Origin: a virus
Length of the DNA: 36,036 bases
Reading direction: 5' to 3' (one strand)
IMG/VR virus record: IMGVR_UViG_3300037502_003221
Span: 1 to 36,036 of that record
This document shows positions 1-7,937 of this stretch, piece by piece; the first letter of the stretch is position 1, and each line of letters begins with the position of its first letter. The notes beneath the pieces are model-generated. The model was not told the origin of the DNA. It made no database searches and was given only the letters and a program-made list of their open reading frames with translations. The translations under genes were made by a program, and so were the position numbers.

Positions 1-2
1 AC

Positions 3-992
3 GAGCTTGTTCTCGTATCTGCAATTTCTGTAGGTGCAGCTTCTCGTTCTATCTCTTCTAAGGCAGCTTTTGAGCAGGAAACTAAGCGTCTTGTTCAGAA
101 TATGCTTAAGTCTACTCAGATTCGCATGGAAATCCAGCTTATGTACGGCCAGTCTGGTATCGGCAAAGTTGCTATCGTAGCTGGTAACGTTCTTACTATC
201 TGTGCTTCTGAATGGGCAGCTGGTATCTGGTCTGGCTCTAAAAATGCTGGTCTTGAAATCCGTTCTCAGGCTGGAGTTCTCCGTGGAACTTGTAATGTTG
301 TTAAGCCTAACCTTAAGGATCAGACAGTAGAAGTTGACGCAATGCCTGTTGGCGTTTCTGGAAACGTTGATTCTGAAAATGCTGGCGCAGACGTTATCTA
401 TTTCAAGGGCGCTTACAATAAGGAATTCGCTGGTCTTCACAAGATCATCACAAACACTGGAACAATCTTCAACATCGACGCTGCTGAGTTCGATCTTTTC
501 AAAGGCAACGTTGTAACTGTTGGTACTTCTGAAGCTGCTAAGGCTTTCATCTCTTTCGAGAAGATTGAAGAAGCTATTGCTCTTTGTATGGAAAAGGGCC
601 TCACAGAGGAAGACGTTGTTGCTCTCGTTAACCCTAAGCACTGGAACAAGCTCATGACTGAGCAGGCTGCTAAGCGTCAGTACGACAGCTCTTATTCTTC
701 TGAGAAGATGGAAAACGGGTCTAAGTCGCTTGTTTTCTATGGCCAGAACGGTAAGATCGAAATCCACGCATCTCTCTTCGTAAAAGAAGGTTTTGCTTAT
801 ATCTTCCCACCAGCTGAGCTTGAGCGTATCGGTTCTTCTGATATCACTTTCGAGCGTCCTGGTTTCCCAGGTAAGTTCTTCCGTGAAATGGAATCTGCTA
901 ACGGTTATGAGCTTCGTGCTTATTCTGACCAGGCTCTTTTCACAAGCGCTCCTGGCAAGATGGCTGTACTCAAGTACATCAAGACTGCTTAA
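3..992 (+). CDS. Major capsid protein, 5' truncated by window edge
   Basis: The reading frame is open from base 3 to the TAA at 990-992, so 329 residues are visible and the true start lies upstream; the ATG at 102 is internal. The C-terminal half has the pattern I know from HK97-fold phage capsid proteins: a segment NPKHWNKLM, then KRQYDSSYSSEK, then a 'fyGqnGkIeihas..vKeGfAy' stretch, an 'ERPGFPGKFF' turn and a closing 'GYELRAYSDQALFTSAPGK'. It would form the icosahedral head shell. Codon use is strongly biased: every Arg I checked is CGT or CGC and none AGA, unlike most neighbours, which fits very high expression. A strong terminator follows directly. The family call is by recalled pattern, not by search. 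Portal and scaffold genes would be expected upstream. Confidence 0.8.
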   Translation, partial: ELVLVSAISVGAASRSISSKAAFEQETKRLVQNMLKSTQIRMEIQLMYGQSGIGKVAIVAGNVLTICASEWAAGIWSGSKNAGLEIRSQAGVLRGTCNVVKPNLKDQTVEVDAMPVGVSGNVDSENAGADVIYFKGAYNKEFAGLHKIITNTGTIFNIDAAEFDLFKGNVVTVGTSEAAKAFISFEKIEEAIALCMEKGLTEEDVVALVNPKHWNKLMTEQAAKRQYDSSYSSEKMENGSKSLVFYGQNGKIEIHASLFVKEGFAYIFPPAELERIGSSDITFERPGFPGKFFREMESANGYELRAYSDQALFTSAPGKMAVLKYIKTA

Positions 993-1021
993 TCATTCTA
1001 AATACTTAATTGTATTAAAAC

Positions 1022-1053
1022 AGGGGGAGCTTTTCGGCTCCCCTTTCTTTTTT
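1022..1053 (+). terminator. Rho-independent terminator after capsid gene
   Basis: GGGGAGC (1024-1030), loop TTTTCG, GCTCCCC (1037-1043), then TTTCTTTTTT. A 7-bp GC-rich stem with a U tract, about 30 bases after the capsid stop codon. It would separate capsid transcription from the fibre cluster, which has its own promoter at 1222. Confidence 0.9.
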
Positions 1054-1069
1054 GTTACGACTTTTCTGA

Positions 1070-1109
1070 AAAAATAAAAACCCCCGACAAATAGATGTAT
1101 TGCCGAGGG
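1070..1109 (-). terminator. Minus-strand terminator (3' end of putative sRNA)
   Basis: On the minus strand, CCCTCGGCA (1109-1101), an 11-base loop, TGTCGGGGG (1089-1081), then a T-rich tail (1080-1070). The stem is 9 bp including two G-U pairs. No minus-strand protein gene lies upstream of it, so it needs another transcript; the small RNA starting near 1145 would explain it. Confidence 0.6.
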
Positions 1110-1145
1110 TATTTAAGGGAGGAGTGAGGCAAGGGGAGAAACCTC
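1070..1145 (-). ncRNA. Putative minus-strand sRNA with anti-Shine-Dalgarno segments
   Basis: Read on the minus strand, a sigma70-like promoter (1152-1180) predicts a start at the G at 1145. The RNA would open with GAGG, which can pair with CCUC 12 bases on and expose UCUCCCC in the loop. An unpaired ACUCCUCCCUUA follows, then a terminator hairpin CCCUCGGCA/UGUCGGGGG with tail UUUUUAUUUUUU ending near 1070. No ORF of note lies in it. The two C-rich segments resemble the anti-SD end of 16S rRNA, so the RNA could pair with ribosome binding sites. The best match in this window is AAGGGGAGA just before the ATG at 14254. Promoter, hairpins and motifs are visible; existence and function of the RNA are inferred. 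Confidence 0.5.
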
Positions 1146-1151
1146 AAAAAG

Positions 1152-1180
1152 AGAATACCTTAGAAAAGCCAAAAAAGCAA
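1152..1180 (-). promoter_or_regulatory. Sigma70-like promoter for minus-strand sRNA
   Basis: Minus strand TTGCTT (1180-1175), 17-base spacer, TATTCT (1157-1152), predicted start G at 1145. The -10 hexamer is identical to that of the ncRNA promoter at 26663-26690. It points away from the late promoter at 1222. Confidence 0.5.
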
Positions 1181-1221
1181 CAGTTTTTTTAAGAAAAATA
1201 AGAACTTGCGACAAGGCTAAA

Positions 1222-1240
1222 TAACACCCTTATATTACAG
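1222..1240 (+). promoter_or_regulatory. Phage late promoter motif, copy 1
   Basis: TAACACCCTTATATTACAG, 26 bases before the ATG at 1266. The same 19-mer recurs at 12816 and 26721, a near copy at 20030 and degenerate copies at 4136 and 33182, each upstream of a gene module. A long unbroken conserved block is typical of promoters for single-subunit phage RNA polymerases; no polymerase gene is in this window. Confidence 0.75.
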
Positions 1241-1265
1241 GAATGTATAGATAACGAGGAAGCTA

Positions 1266-1763
1266 ATGTCTAAAATACTAACGGTAGGAAATGAAGAATT
1301 TGAATTTCCTTTAACCGGGCAAAATCCTGGGTACGGCTCTGAAATCACCGATTGGGCAGAGGCTGTTACTACGGCATTAGAAACAGTACAAAAACCTAAT
1401 GACATTCCTACAACCTCAGAAATTCCATTAAATGCAGATATTGTTTTAAATGAGGAAGATCCTATTCCAGGATTTAGTTTTCCTACAGCAGAAGTTATTG
1501 CTTTAGAGGGCAGATATCTTTTTAAAAGATCTTATACCACTGTTGAAAGTGGTTCTGTTGTTGTAATGGAGCTTGGCATAATTGAAGGTCATTTTAATGG
1601 ATCTGAATGGGCTATTTCTGTTCGTACTACCGGGGATGCTGGAGTATCTGTTACAATAGATGCGTTTGGACAAATGAAATATGCTTCTACGCTGGCTTTT
1701 CCAGCTGGCGCAACAAGCAAGGGTCTATCCATTGTTTACGAAGCTAAGGTAATTAATAATTAG
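1266..1763 (+). CDS. Small fibre-associated protein ending in a shared beta module
   Basis: 165 residues. Start ATG at 1266 is preceded by GAGGA. I do not recognise the N-terminal part (to about residue 65), which contains an acidic, Pro-containing linker. Residues 70-165 ('FSFPTAEVIALEGRYLFKR...', 'EGHFNGSEWAIS', 'SVTIDAFGQMKYAS...') match in layout the C-terminal ends of the fibre genes at 1774 and 9764: hydrophobic beta strands, a W-x-IS motif, then GQ(L/I/M)-(Q/K)Y-x-S and a closing strand. The protein thus looks like a short carrier of the module that caps the larger fibres, possibly a receptor-binding or trimerisation tip. It is the first gene after late promoter 1. Confidence 0.65.
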   Translation: MSKILTVGNEEFEFPLTGQNPGYGSEITDWAEAVTTALETVQKPNDIPTTSEIPLNADIVLNEEDPIPGFSFPTAEVIALEGRYLFKRSYTTVESGSVVVMELGIIEGHFNGSEWAISVRTTGDAGVSVTIDAFGQMKYASTLAFPAGATSKGLSIVYEAKVINN

Positions 1764-1773
1764 GAGTATATAA

Positions 1774-3354
1774 ATGTCACTTAAGAAAACTCGTTTTATC
1801 AAGGGTATTATTCTTGCTCCTGATACCGCGTCTTTGGATAGCATTGAAGGGGAAATTAAAGTAGATTCTGCTGACGGTAAAATAAAAGTTACGCTTGGTG
1901 GAGTAGCTAGAGAAGTACTAACAAATTCGCAAAGCCAAACTCTTACCAATAAAACATTTGATGCAAACGGAACAGGAAACAGCATTTCAAACTTAGAAAC
2001 TGCTGATCTTGCTGCCGGAGTCCTGAATACAAGCACAACTCTTTCTGGTGCTTCTGATACACAGCTTCCATCCGCCCTCGCAGTTAAAACATACGTAGAT
2101 AGCAGCATTTCTTCTAAGGACCAAGCTGATGAAATTCTAACAAATCCTTCAATTGGTGGATCTGTTGGCGAAACTATTCAAGACGTTCTAGAAGACCATG
2201 AACTAAAAATAGATGACTTAATTACTTTATCTGGGGTTGCTGCAAGCTCTACAGACCTTGGATCTTTTACGGGAGTTACAATTCCTGACGGGTCTGATGT
2301 TAAAGAAGCCCTACAGGCTCTCGAAACAGAACTAGAAACAAAAGCCTCTGGAGGAGACTTCTCTTCTCACACAGGCGCAAGCGAAAACGTACATGGAATT
2401 GATGTTGGAAGCTCTGTAGTTGGAACGACTGATGCACAAGAGCTTACAAATAAAACGCTAACAGGCGCAAGCATAGAAGAGCCAATTCGTTCTGACGTTA
2501 AACAAGACACATTTGCTAATCTTACAACATACGCAACAACTGCTACTAACGGACAAATTGTATTTGCAACCGACGAAAAAAGAATGTTCCAGGTTGTTGA
2601 TGGCGAGCTAGTTTCTATTGGCGGAGCTGGGATTGTAAAGCTTACCGCAGGTGAGTCTATATCAGCAAATGACCAAGTTTATATCTCCTCTGGTACTGGT
2701 AATGATTCTGGAAGAACTGCTGGCAGATTGTATAAAGTAGATGCTACAAACGAAGATAGAGTTGATGTTCTAGGATTTGCTACAAAAGCAATATCTAGCG
2801 GAGCGGTTGGGGAAGTACAAACATCTGGAACTTTGTCCGGATTCTCTAGTTTATCCGCTGGTAAACTTTACTATGCGTCATCTGCTACTCCGGGAGCTAT
2901 TAGCGTTACTCCGCCATCGTTAAACTCTCAGTGGGTTATTTCAGCTGGACTAGCTATATCATCCACAGAACTTTTAATAAATCCTGTAGCTTCAGCATCT
3001 GCTATTTATATAACAGATTCCGAGTTTGTAGCTTCTTTGCTAAATAACCAATCTTCCGCAACAGACATTTCCGGACTACTGTTTGATCCTCTGCAAGTAA
3101 GAGCTTTCATTATTGATTATTCTATTTATAGAGAAGATAGCTTAGTTGCTAAATCACAAATTGGTCAAATACGAGGAACTTATAACACGAAAGATTCCTC
3201 TTGGTTAATCTCTGATTCTTTTACTGGAGAAAATGCTGAAATTGAATTTTCAATCCAAGTGTCTGGACAGTTGCAATATACATCTAGCAATTTTTTAGGC
3301 ACTGGTCATACTTGTTCTTTGAAGTATGAAATTAAAAAAACATTTACAATTTAA
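1774..3354 (+). CDS. Tail fibre protein
   Basis: 526 residues; ATG 10 bases after the previous stop with TAGGAG upstream. Phage-fibre hallmarks are visible: an N-terminal beta segment (about 1-50), then 'SQTLTNKTFDANGTGNSISN' (about 52-72) and 'SALAVKTYVDSSISS' (about 100-115). A second 'AQELTNKTL' stretch follows near residue 225. A low-complexity Ser/Gly/Thr beta-rich middle includes 'LTAGESISANDQVYISSGTG'. The last 110 residues form the C-terminal module shared with the genes at 1266 and 9764 (RxTYNTKDSSWLISDSF, FSIQVSGQLQYTSSNF). It should be a homotrimeric fibre used for host recognition. The N-terminal attachment partner cannot be told from sequence. Confidence 0.85.
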   Translation: MSLKKTRFIKGIILAPDTASLDSIEGEIKVDSADGKIKVTLGGVAREVLTNSQSQTLTNKTFDANGTGNSISNLETADLAAGVLNTSTTLSGASDTQLPSALAVKTYVDSSISSKDQADEILTNPSIGGSVGETIQDVLEDHELKIDDLITLSGVAASSTDLGSFTGVTIPDGSDVKEALQALETELETKASGGDFSSHTGASENVHGIDVGSSVVGTTDAQELTNKTLTGASIEEPIRSDVKQDTFANLTTYATTATNGQIVFATDEKRMFQVVDGELVSIGGAGIVKLTAGESISANDQVYISSGTGNDSGRTAGRLYKVDATNEDRVDVLGFATKAISSGAVGEVQTSGTLSGFSSLSAGKLYYASSATPGAISVTPPSLNSQWVISAGLAISSTELLINPVASASAIYITDSEFVASLLNNQSSATDISGLLFDPLQVRAFIIDYSIYREDSLVAKSQIGQIRGTYNTKDSSWLISDSFTGENAEIEFSIQVSGQLQYTSSNFLGTGHTCSLKYEIKKTFTI

Positions 3355-3366
3355 GGAATGTAATAT

Positions 3367-3885
3367 ATGGCACTTAAAAATGGAAGACAAAGCTCTAGCC
3401 TACAAACAATTTTAGTTGGGTCAATAATACCAGCAGGTACGATTGCTCCTTTTGGTGGGGGAGTTGTTCCAGATGGCTGGATGCTATGTAATGGATCTTC
3501 TGTAAGTAGAGCTACGTATTCGGCTTTATTTGCCGCAATAAGCACTTCCTATGGATCTGGAGATGGTTCTACTACGTTTACTCTTCCAAACGCTCAAGGA
3601 GTGTTCTTAAGAGGGAATGACAATGGTCGTGGCTTAGATTCTGGAAGAACTCTTGGAAGCTACCAAGCCGATGACAATAAATTACACGGTCACGCGTATC
3701 AAGCAGCGTCTGGTTATGGAAACTGGGGGGCAAACGACGGTGGTTTTACACGATATTCTAGCTTAGGAACTTATGGTCCATATACAGGAAGTCCAACTGT
3801 TAACGTCGGTCAGCAAATTGGCGGGTCAGGTGGCGGAGAATCAAGACCTAAAAATATTACTGTAAATTATATTATTAAGCTATAG
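3367..3885 (+). CDS. Phage tail-collar domain protein
   Basis: 172 residues. SD AAGGA lies before ATG 3367; an ATG at 3358 runs straight into a stop. Residues 18-75 show the Phage_Collar pattern: 'PxGTIxPFGGxxxPDGWMLCNGSSVSRATYSALFAAIxTSYGSGDGSTTFTLPNAQGVFLRG'-like order with the key DGW-LC-G, SRATY and F-LPN motifs. The His/Gly-rich C-terminal half (KLHGHAYQA, GQQIGGSGGGESRPKNITVNYIIKL) resembles short-fibre tips of the T4 gp12 kind, where His residues bind metal. It is probably a receptor-binding tip or short fibre in the same transcription unit as the upstream fibre. The same collar fold ends the long fibre at 17393. Confidence 0.85.
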   Translation: MALKNGRQSSSLQTILVGSIIPAGTIAPFGGGVVPDGWMLCNGSSVSRATYSALFAAISTSYGSGDGSTTFTLPNAQGVFLRGNDNGRGLDSGRTLGSYQADDNKLHGHAYQAASGYGNWGANDGGFTRYSSLGTYGPYTGSPTVNVGQQIGGSGGGESRPKNITVNYIIKL

Positions 3886-3892
3886 AGGTTTT

Positions 3893-4105
3893 ATGAAAAT
3901 ACTTAAAGGTGAAGAGCTATTTAATGAACTTGGACTTCACATACTAGATTCTAAAGGCATAGCAATTATCGCAGAAGAAGATATAGAGTGTGACATTCTA
4001 CCTGAGCATTTAGATCGCGTCATGGAAATTGTAATTAGCAATAGACTTGCTAAAGGCTTAGATAAAGATGGTAATGAAATTAAAAAACAAGAAGATGACG
4101 TTTAA
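3893..4105 (+). CDS. Small acidic protein of unknown function
   Basis: 70 residues; ATG seven bases after the collar gene's stop, with GAGG as SD. Predominantly charged and probably helical in its second half (PEHLDRVMEIVISNRLAKGLDKDGNEIKKQEDDV). No signal peptide, membrane segment or motif I recognise. Its place, last in the first fibre unit and before a hairpin and a promoter variant, suggests a fibre-assembly helper, but nothing in the sequence proves this. Confidence 0.55.
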   Translation: MKILKGEELFNELGLHILDSKGIAIIAEEDIECDILPEHLDRVMEIVISNRLAKGLDKDGNEIKKQEDDV

Positions 4106-4127
4106 TTAATTGAATTTATATTTTACA

Positions 4128-4143
4128 GGGGCATAAAACCCCC
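4128..4143 (+). terminator. Weak hairpin (possible terminator) before large fibre gene
   Basis: GGGG (4128-4131), loop CATAAAA, CCCCC (4139-4143), followed by only a short TTAT. Weak as an intrinsic terminator, and it overlaps the degenerate promoter copy at 4136-4154, so the C run may instead belong to the promoter. Confidence 0.3.
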
Positions 4144-4154
4144 TTATAGTCTGA
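4136..4154 (+). promoter_or_regulatory. Degenerate late promoter motif
   Basis: AAACCCCCTTATAGTCTGA aligns without gaps to TAACACCCTTATATTACAG; the CCCTTATA core is intact and the flanks differ. It lies 42 bases before the ATG at 4197, in the only gap of the first fibre cluster. Confidence 0.45.
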
Positions 4155-4196
4155 GGCAATAATAATTTTGCCCTCTGGAAAAAGGAAGGAGAATAT

Positions 4197-7100
4197 ATGG
4201 CTAGTAATTCATTCAAGGTTAAGAACTCGCTTGTTCTTACACCAAAAGATTTGTCCACGCTGGTTAGCCCAGAAGCTGGAGATCTTGCATGTGATATTAA
4301 TGATAGTAACAAGATTAAAAGATATGACGCAACTGCAGCTGCTTGGGTTGAAGTTGGTTCTGGTGGGAGTGGAGTTGGTGGAGTAGATATCCTATTCGTT
4401 CAGGATTTTGAATCAGCAGGTCTTTCTTCTTTCACACAAACAGGCCTTTCTCTTTCTCAAACTGACCCTCTTAAAGGTAAAGTATCTGCTCTTCTCACAC
4501 ACCAAGCTGCAGTAAACCAATCTTTCAAACAAGTTATTTCGGTTGATCGTAAGTTTCGCGGACAGGCAATGACTCTTGGACTTGATTGTAAGTCTTCTGC
4601 GTCACAAGGTAATGTTGTAGTTAATATTTATGATGAAACTAATGCTGCTAATATTGTAGCATCTTCTCAACTACAACTAGCAAATGATGTGAACGGAGCT
4701 AAAACTTCTGTAGCATTTGTAATTCCAGAAACATGCGCTAGCCTTTCTTATACAATTACAGCTCTTCCACAAGCAGGTTCCCCAACTACTCGTATTGATG
4801 ATATTATTTGTCAGCTAGCACAATCACAAGTTATTCAAAGTGGTCTTGTTGCTACAGGTGATAGCTATCTTACCGCAGCAGGAAACGCTGGACAAGCAAT
4901 TACTGCTGACGTAACTAATATTCCATTTACTACAATTTCTACTGTTGGAACTGATATTGTTTCTAACGGATCTCAAATTACAGTAGCAACTTCGGGACTT
5001 TATAGCTTTTCTGGGAGTGTGTTTTTTACAACATCAACAAGCAGAGCCATTCAATTATATGTAAATGATACGCTTTTTAGAACTATTTCTGATTTTGTTC
5101 TAAGCTTTGCACAGCTAAAATTTGACGCTCCTAGCGTTTATTTGAATGCTGGAGATGTAGTGTCTTTTAGATCAAATGTTAACGGCGGTACATTATCAAA
5201 TAGCACAACTTCTCACTGGCTTACAGTAACTCGCGAAGGCTCTCTCAAGCAAGTTTCTGTTAATTCTAATCAAAAAATAACTATTCCAACTCACGAGCTT
5301 CGTATCACTGGTTCCAGCTCTAGAGGAACTGGTGATGGTGGAACTAGAGTTAAGTTTGACACCTTACAATCTCTTCGTGGAGATGCCTTTACTATAACAA
5401 ACGATGCCACAGGTACATCTGTTATAATGAAAAAAGCAGGTAGACTTTCTGCAAATTTTTCTCTTGTCTCTAGTGCAACGTTTGCTCAATTGTATGTTGC
5501 GGGATTACCTGTTGCTATTGATGCTACTGGAACTACAGGTGGGGGGGCTGCTTGGACAGGTGATGTTAAAATAGGAGATACTGTATATGTAATAGCAGGT
5601 GCAGCACCAACCTCTAACGTGGCAAATGGTTTATTCCTATCATTCCAAGAACAAGACATCCAAGTGTCTGTTTCCAACACACTTCCCCAGTTTTCTGAGA
5701 GTGATCTTGTTGTAAGAGCTGGAGGAAACTCTGGGCAAGCCATTACCGCAGCAGTTACAAATATTCCGTTTACCACCATTTACGATTCAACTGGTGGACA
5801 ATGGAATGGCTCGCAATTTACAGTGGCAGAAGACGGTACGTATAGCATCACGGCAATGGCTATTTTTACTACTACAGCTGCAAGGTCATTAGCTATTTTT
5901 GTTGATGGAGCAGAATATAAGCGTATTGCACAAACGTCTACTTCCGATTCATACACTCAAGGTAGCTCCACTTTATACCTTACAAGAGGTCAGGTAGTAT
6001 CTATTAGAGCTATTGGAAACGGAGGAACTCTAAATTCAAGTCTTGGCTCACCTTATCACTACATCGACATCACTAAAGTCGGTAAGCCTAACGTAACTGG
6101 CGTTAACGTAACTCCATTTGTTAACGTGCCGCAGCCAGACTCTCAAAATATGGAAATTTTAGCAAGTGGAACTTATGCAGCAGCAACTATTGCCGCAGCA
6201 TTAACTAGATCATCTGGATCTACAAGTTTAATAAGCTATAACTCCTCTACGGGTATCTACACTACTCTTAAATCAATTAATCTTAGCGCATCATTTTCTT
6301 TATCAGCAAGTGCAGCCGCAAGTGTTACTCCGGTAATTGTGGTTAATGGAGTTGATGTTGCCGTTGACGTTTCTCCTGCCGTTGCAAATAACTGGGGATC
6401 TGCCGCTTACGTTGGAACTATCTCAGCTGGATCAACGTTTTCCTTTAGAAACGCAAGTAATACTGGAAATGCTTTAAAAATATTGGTGTTGGCAACAGCT
6501 CTTTCCGACCAAATTCTCACAGCTACAGAAACCTTTTCCACAGACACAGCTTCTCTCACTTACGCAGGTTCTGGCACTTACACGCTTTCTACGCTTGCTA
6601 ACGCTCCTGTTGGTACTTATATTACATTCACTTACGCCGCTAACACAAACACTAGGACACAAACTACAACTCGTCCTACACAAACTGACGCGGACATGAA
6701 TGCAAATGGTATGTTACTTTACACAAGAGCATATAACGCAGCTAGTACAGCAGCTCAGCCAGCGGCAATTGCTATCCAGATCGGCAAGGGAATGAAGGGT
6801 AAGAGCTTGGATTTGTATAAGAGTGCCGGGAAAGTCACTTCTGGGGAATTAGACTGGTCTAGATATACTACAGATACTGTTGAAGAAGGTTGTAGATATA
6901 AGGATTATAATGAATCTACTGGAGTTTTATTAATAGACGCTGGTGTTAGAGGATCGTCTGTTACAAGTGCTTCTTTTTCTTTTAACGATATTACTGCACA
7001 AACATCCGGCTATCTCGTAATCAACGCGTCTAAAAATCCGGCATTGGCAGGCATTGGCTTGAATAGAGTTGCTGCTAGAGTTGTGCAGAGTAGTGGACAG

Positions 7101-7493
7101 AGTATTCCTAATGGAGTTGACACCGCTGTTGTGTTTGATTCAACAAAAGTTTTTGATACTCACGGAGCATTTAATACTTCAACAGGAGTATTCACCGCAC
7201 CAGAAGCTGGATATTACTCCATAGGCTCTGGTCTTATGTCTGCGTCTGTTGCTTGGACTGCCGGTGCGTTATTTCAAGTTTTTTATAAGAAAAATGGAGT
7301 AGGATCTACTTATAATAGATTTGTTATTCAAGCATCAGTTACTCAATTTATACAAGCAACTGGTTCTGATTTGGTATATTTAGCAAAAGGCGACACTATA
7401 CAATTTTTTGTTTACCAAACAAGAGGATCAGCAACAAGCTTACACACAGATCCGACATTTAACTACGCATTTGTATCAAAAGTATCAGTATAA
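4197..7493 (+). CDS. Giant tail fibre with repeated C1q/TNF-like jelly-roll domains
   Basis: 1098 residues; start set by a strong AAGGAAGGAG (4182-4191). The N-terminal 50 residues ('SPEAGDLACDINDSNKIKRYD...W-EV') are a common phage fibre anchor, followed by a Gly/Ser linker (SGGSGVGG). Residues about 62-205 look like a carbohydrate-binding jelly roll (FVQDFESAG ... TRIDDIICQL). Two related domains follow at about 215-350 and 500-640; both contain 'GQAITA-VTNIPFTTI', a 'SGLYSFSG'/'DGTYSITA' strand and 'YLNAGDVVSFR'/'YLTRGQVVSIR', the layout of C1q/TNF-like folds. A third, diverged copy closes the protein (about 960-1098; 'APEAGYYSIGSG', 'YLAKGDTIQFFV'). This should be a trimeric receptor-binding fibre. 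Fold names are pattern-based. Confidence 0.85.
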   Translation: MASNSFKVKNSLVLTPKDLSTLVSPEAGDLACDINDSNKIKRYDATAAAWVEVGSGGSGVGGVDILFVQDFESAGLSSFTQTGLSLSQTDPLKGKVSALLTHQAAVNQSFKQVISVDRKFRGQAMTLGLDCKSSASQGNVVVNIYDETNAANIVASSQLQLANDVNGAKTSVAFVIPETCASLSYTITALPQAGSPTTRIDDIICQLAQSQVIQSGLVATGDSYLTAAGNAGQAITADVTNIPFTTISTVGTDIVSNGSQITVATSGLYSFSGSVFFTTSTSRAIQLYVNDTLFRTISDFVLSFAQLKFDAPSVYLNAGDVVSFRSNVNGGTLSNSTTSHWLTVTREGSLKQVSVNSNQKITIPTHELRITGSSSRGTGDGGTRVKFDTLQSLRGDAFTITNDATGTSVIMKKAGRLSANFSLVSSATFAQLYVAGLPVAIDATGTTGGGAAWTGDVKIGDTVYVIAGAAPTSNVANGLFLSFQEQDIQVSVSNTLPQFSESDLVVRAGGNSGQAITAAVTNIPFTTIYDSTGGQWNGSQFTVAEDGTYSITAMAIFTTTAARSLAIFVDGAEYKRIAQTSTSDSYTQGSSTLYLTRGQVVSIRAIGNGGTLNSSLGSPYHYIDITKVGKPNVTGVNVTPFVNVPQPDSQNMEILASGTYAAATIAAALTRSSGSTSLISYNSSTGIYTTLKSINLSASFSLSASAAASVTPVIVVNGVDVAVDVSPAVANNWGSAAYVGTISAGSTFSFRNASNTGNALKILVLATALSDQILTATETFSTDTASLTYAGSGTYTLSTLANAPVGTYITFTYAANTNTRTQTTTRPTQTDADMNANGMLLYTRAYNAASTAAQPAAIAIQIGKGMKGKSLDLYKSAGKVTSGELDWSRYTTDTVEEGCRYKDYNESTGVLLIDAGVRGSSVTSASFSFNDITAQTSGYLVINASKNPALAGIGLNRVAARVVQSSGQSIPNGVDTAVVFDSTKVFDTHGAFNTSTGVFTAPEAGYYSIGSGLMSASVAWTAGALFQVFYKKNGVGSTYNRFVIQASVTQFIQATGSDLVYLAKGDTIQFFVYQTRGSATSLHTDPTFNYAFVSKVSV

Positions 7494-7502
7494 GGATGTT
7501 AT

Positions 7503-7937
7503 ATGTTTAAAATTTCTATTACTAAAAATTCACAACTTACTAACCAAGCTCAGTTCTCTTCTATGGAAGAGGCTGAGCAGTGGCTCTCTCGTCATCAAGA
7601 AATGGGAAGCTTTGGTCAACCTAAGCAAGTTATTCAACAACAAGTTGAGCTTGAACCAGCTGTTGTAGCAGAAGATGGCTCTATTGTAAAAGAAGCTGTT
7701 GTTGAAATGCAAGAGGTTGAGCTTCCTGGATATGAAGTTGAAATCGAAGATCTTTCTGCAAAGCTTGAGCAAGAAAAGCGCAATGCCGAAGCTCAGAAGT
7801 TTCTTGATTCAACAGACTGGAAAGTTCTGCGTCATCGTGATCAGCAGGATATGGGACTTGCTACAAGCTTAACCGGAGAAGAGTTTCAACAACTCCTCCA
7901 GGAAAGGCAAATGGCTAGAGAAGCTATTATTAAGTAA
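7503..7937 (+). CDS. Tail-fibre assembly chaperone-like protein
   Basis: 144 residues, SD AAGGA, start nine bases after the giant fibre. The N-terminal 30 residues form a short domain (FSSMEEAEQWLSRHQEMGSFG), then comes an acidic linker rich in Val/Glu and a coiled-coil stretch (ALSAKLEQEKRNAEAQ-like). The C-terminal end has the pattern typical of phage tail-fibre assembly helpers: 'STDWKVLRHRDQQDMGLATSLTGEEFQQLLQERQMAREAI', that is, DWK-RHRDQ followed by LT-EE---LL-ERQ-AREAI. It would fold or trimerise the fibre encoded just upstream. Its stop codon overlaps the next ATG by one base (TAATG), so the two are translationally coupled. Confidence 0.65.
   Translation: MFKISITKNSQLTNQAQFSSMEEAEQWLSRHQEMGSFGQPKQVIQQQVELEPAVVAEDGSIVKEAVVEMQEVELPGYEVEIEDLSAKLEQEKRNAEAQKFLDSTDWKVLRHRDQQDMGLATSLTGEEFQQLLQERQMAREAIIK

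Noticed and set aside
3367-3885. Diversity-generating retroelement target
   Set aside because: The protein is a collar domain and not a C-type lectin, and no template repeat or reverse transcriptase is in the window.
6474-6683. Cys-rich minus-strand ORF
   Set aside because: It is the shadow of Thr/Ser-rich fibre codons; no start signals.
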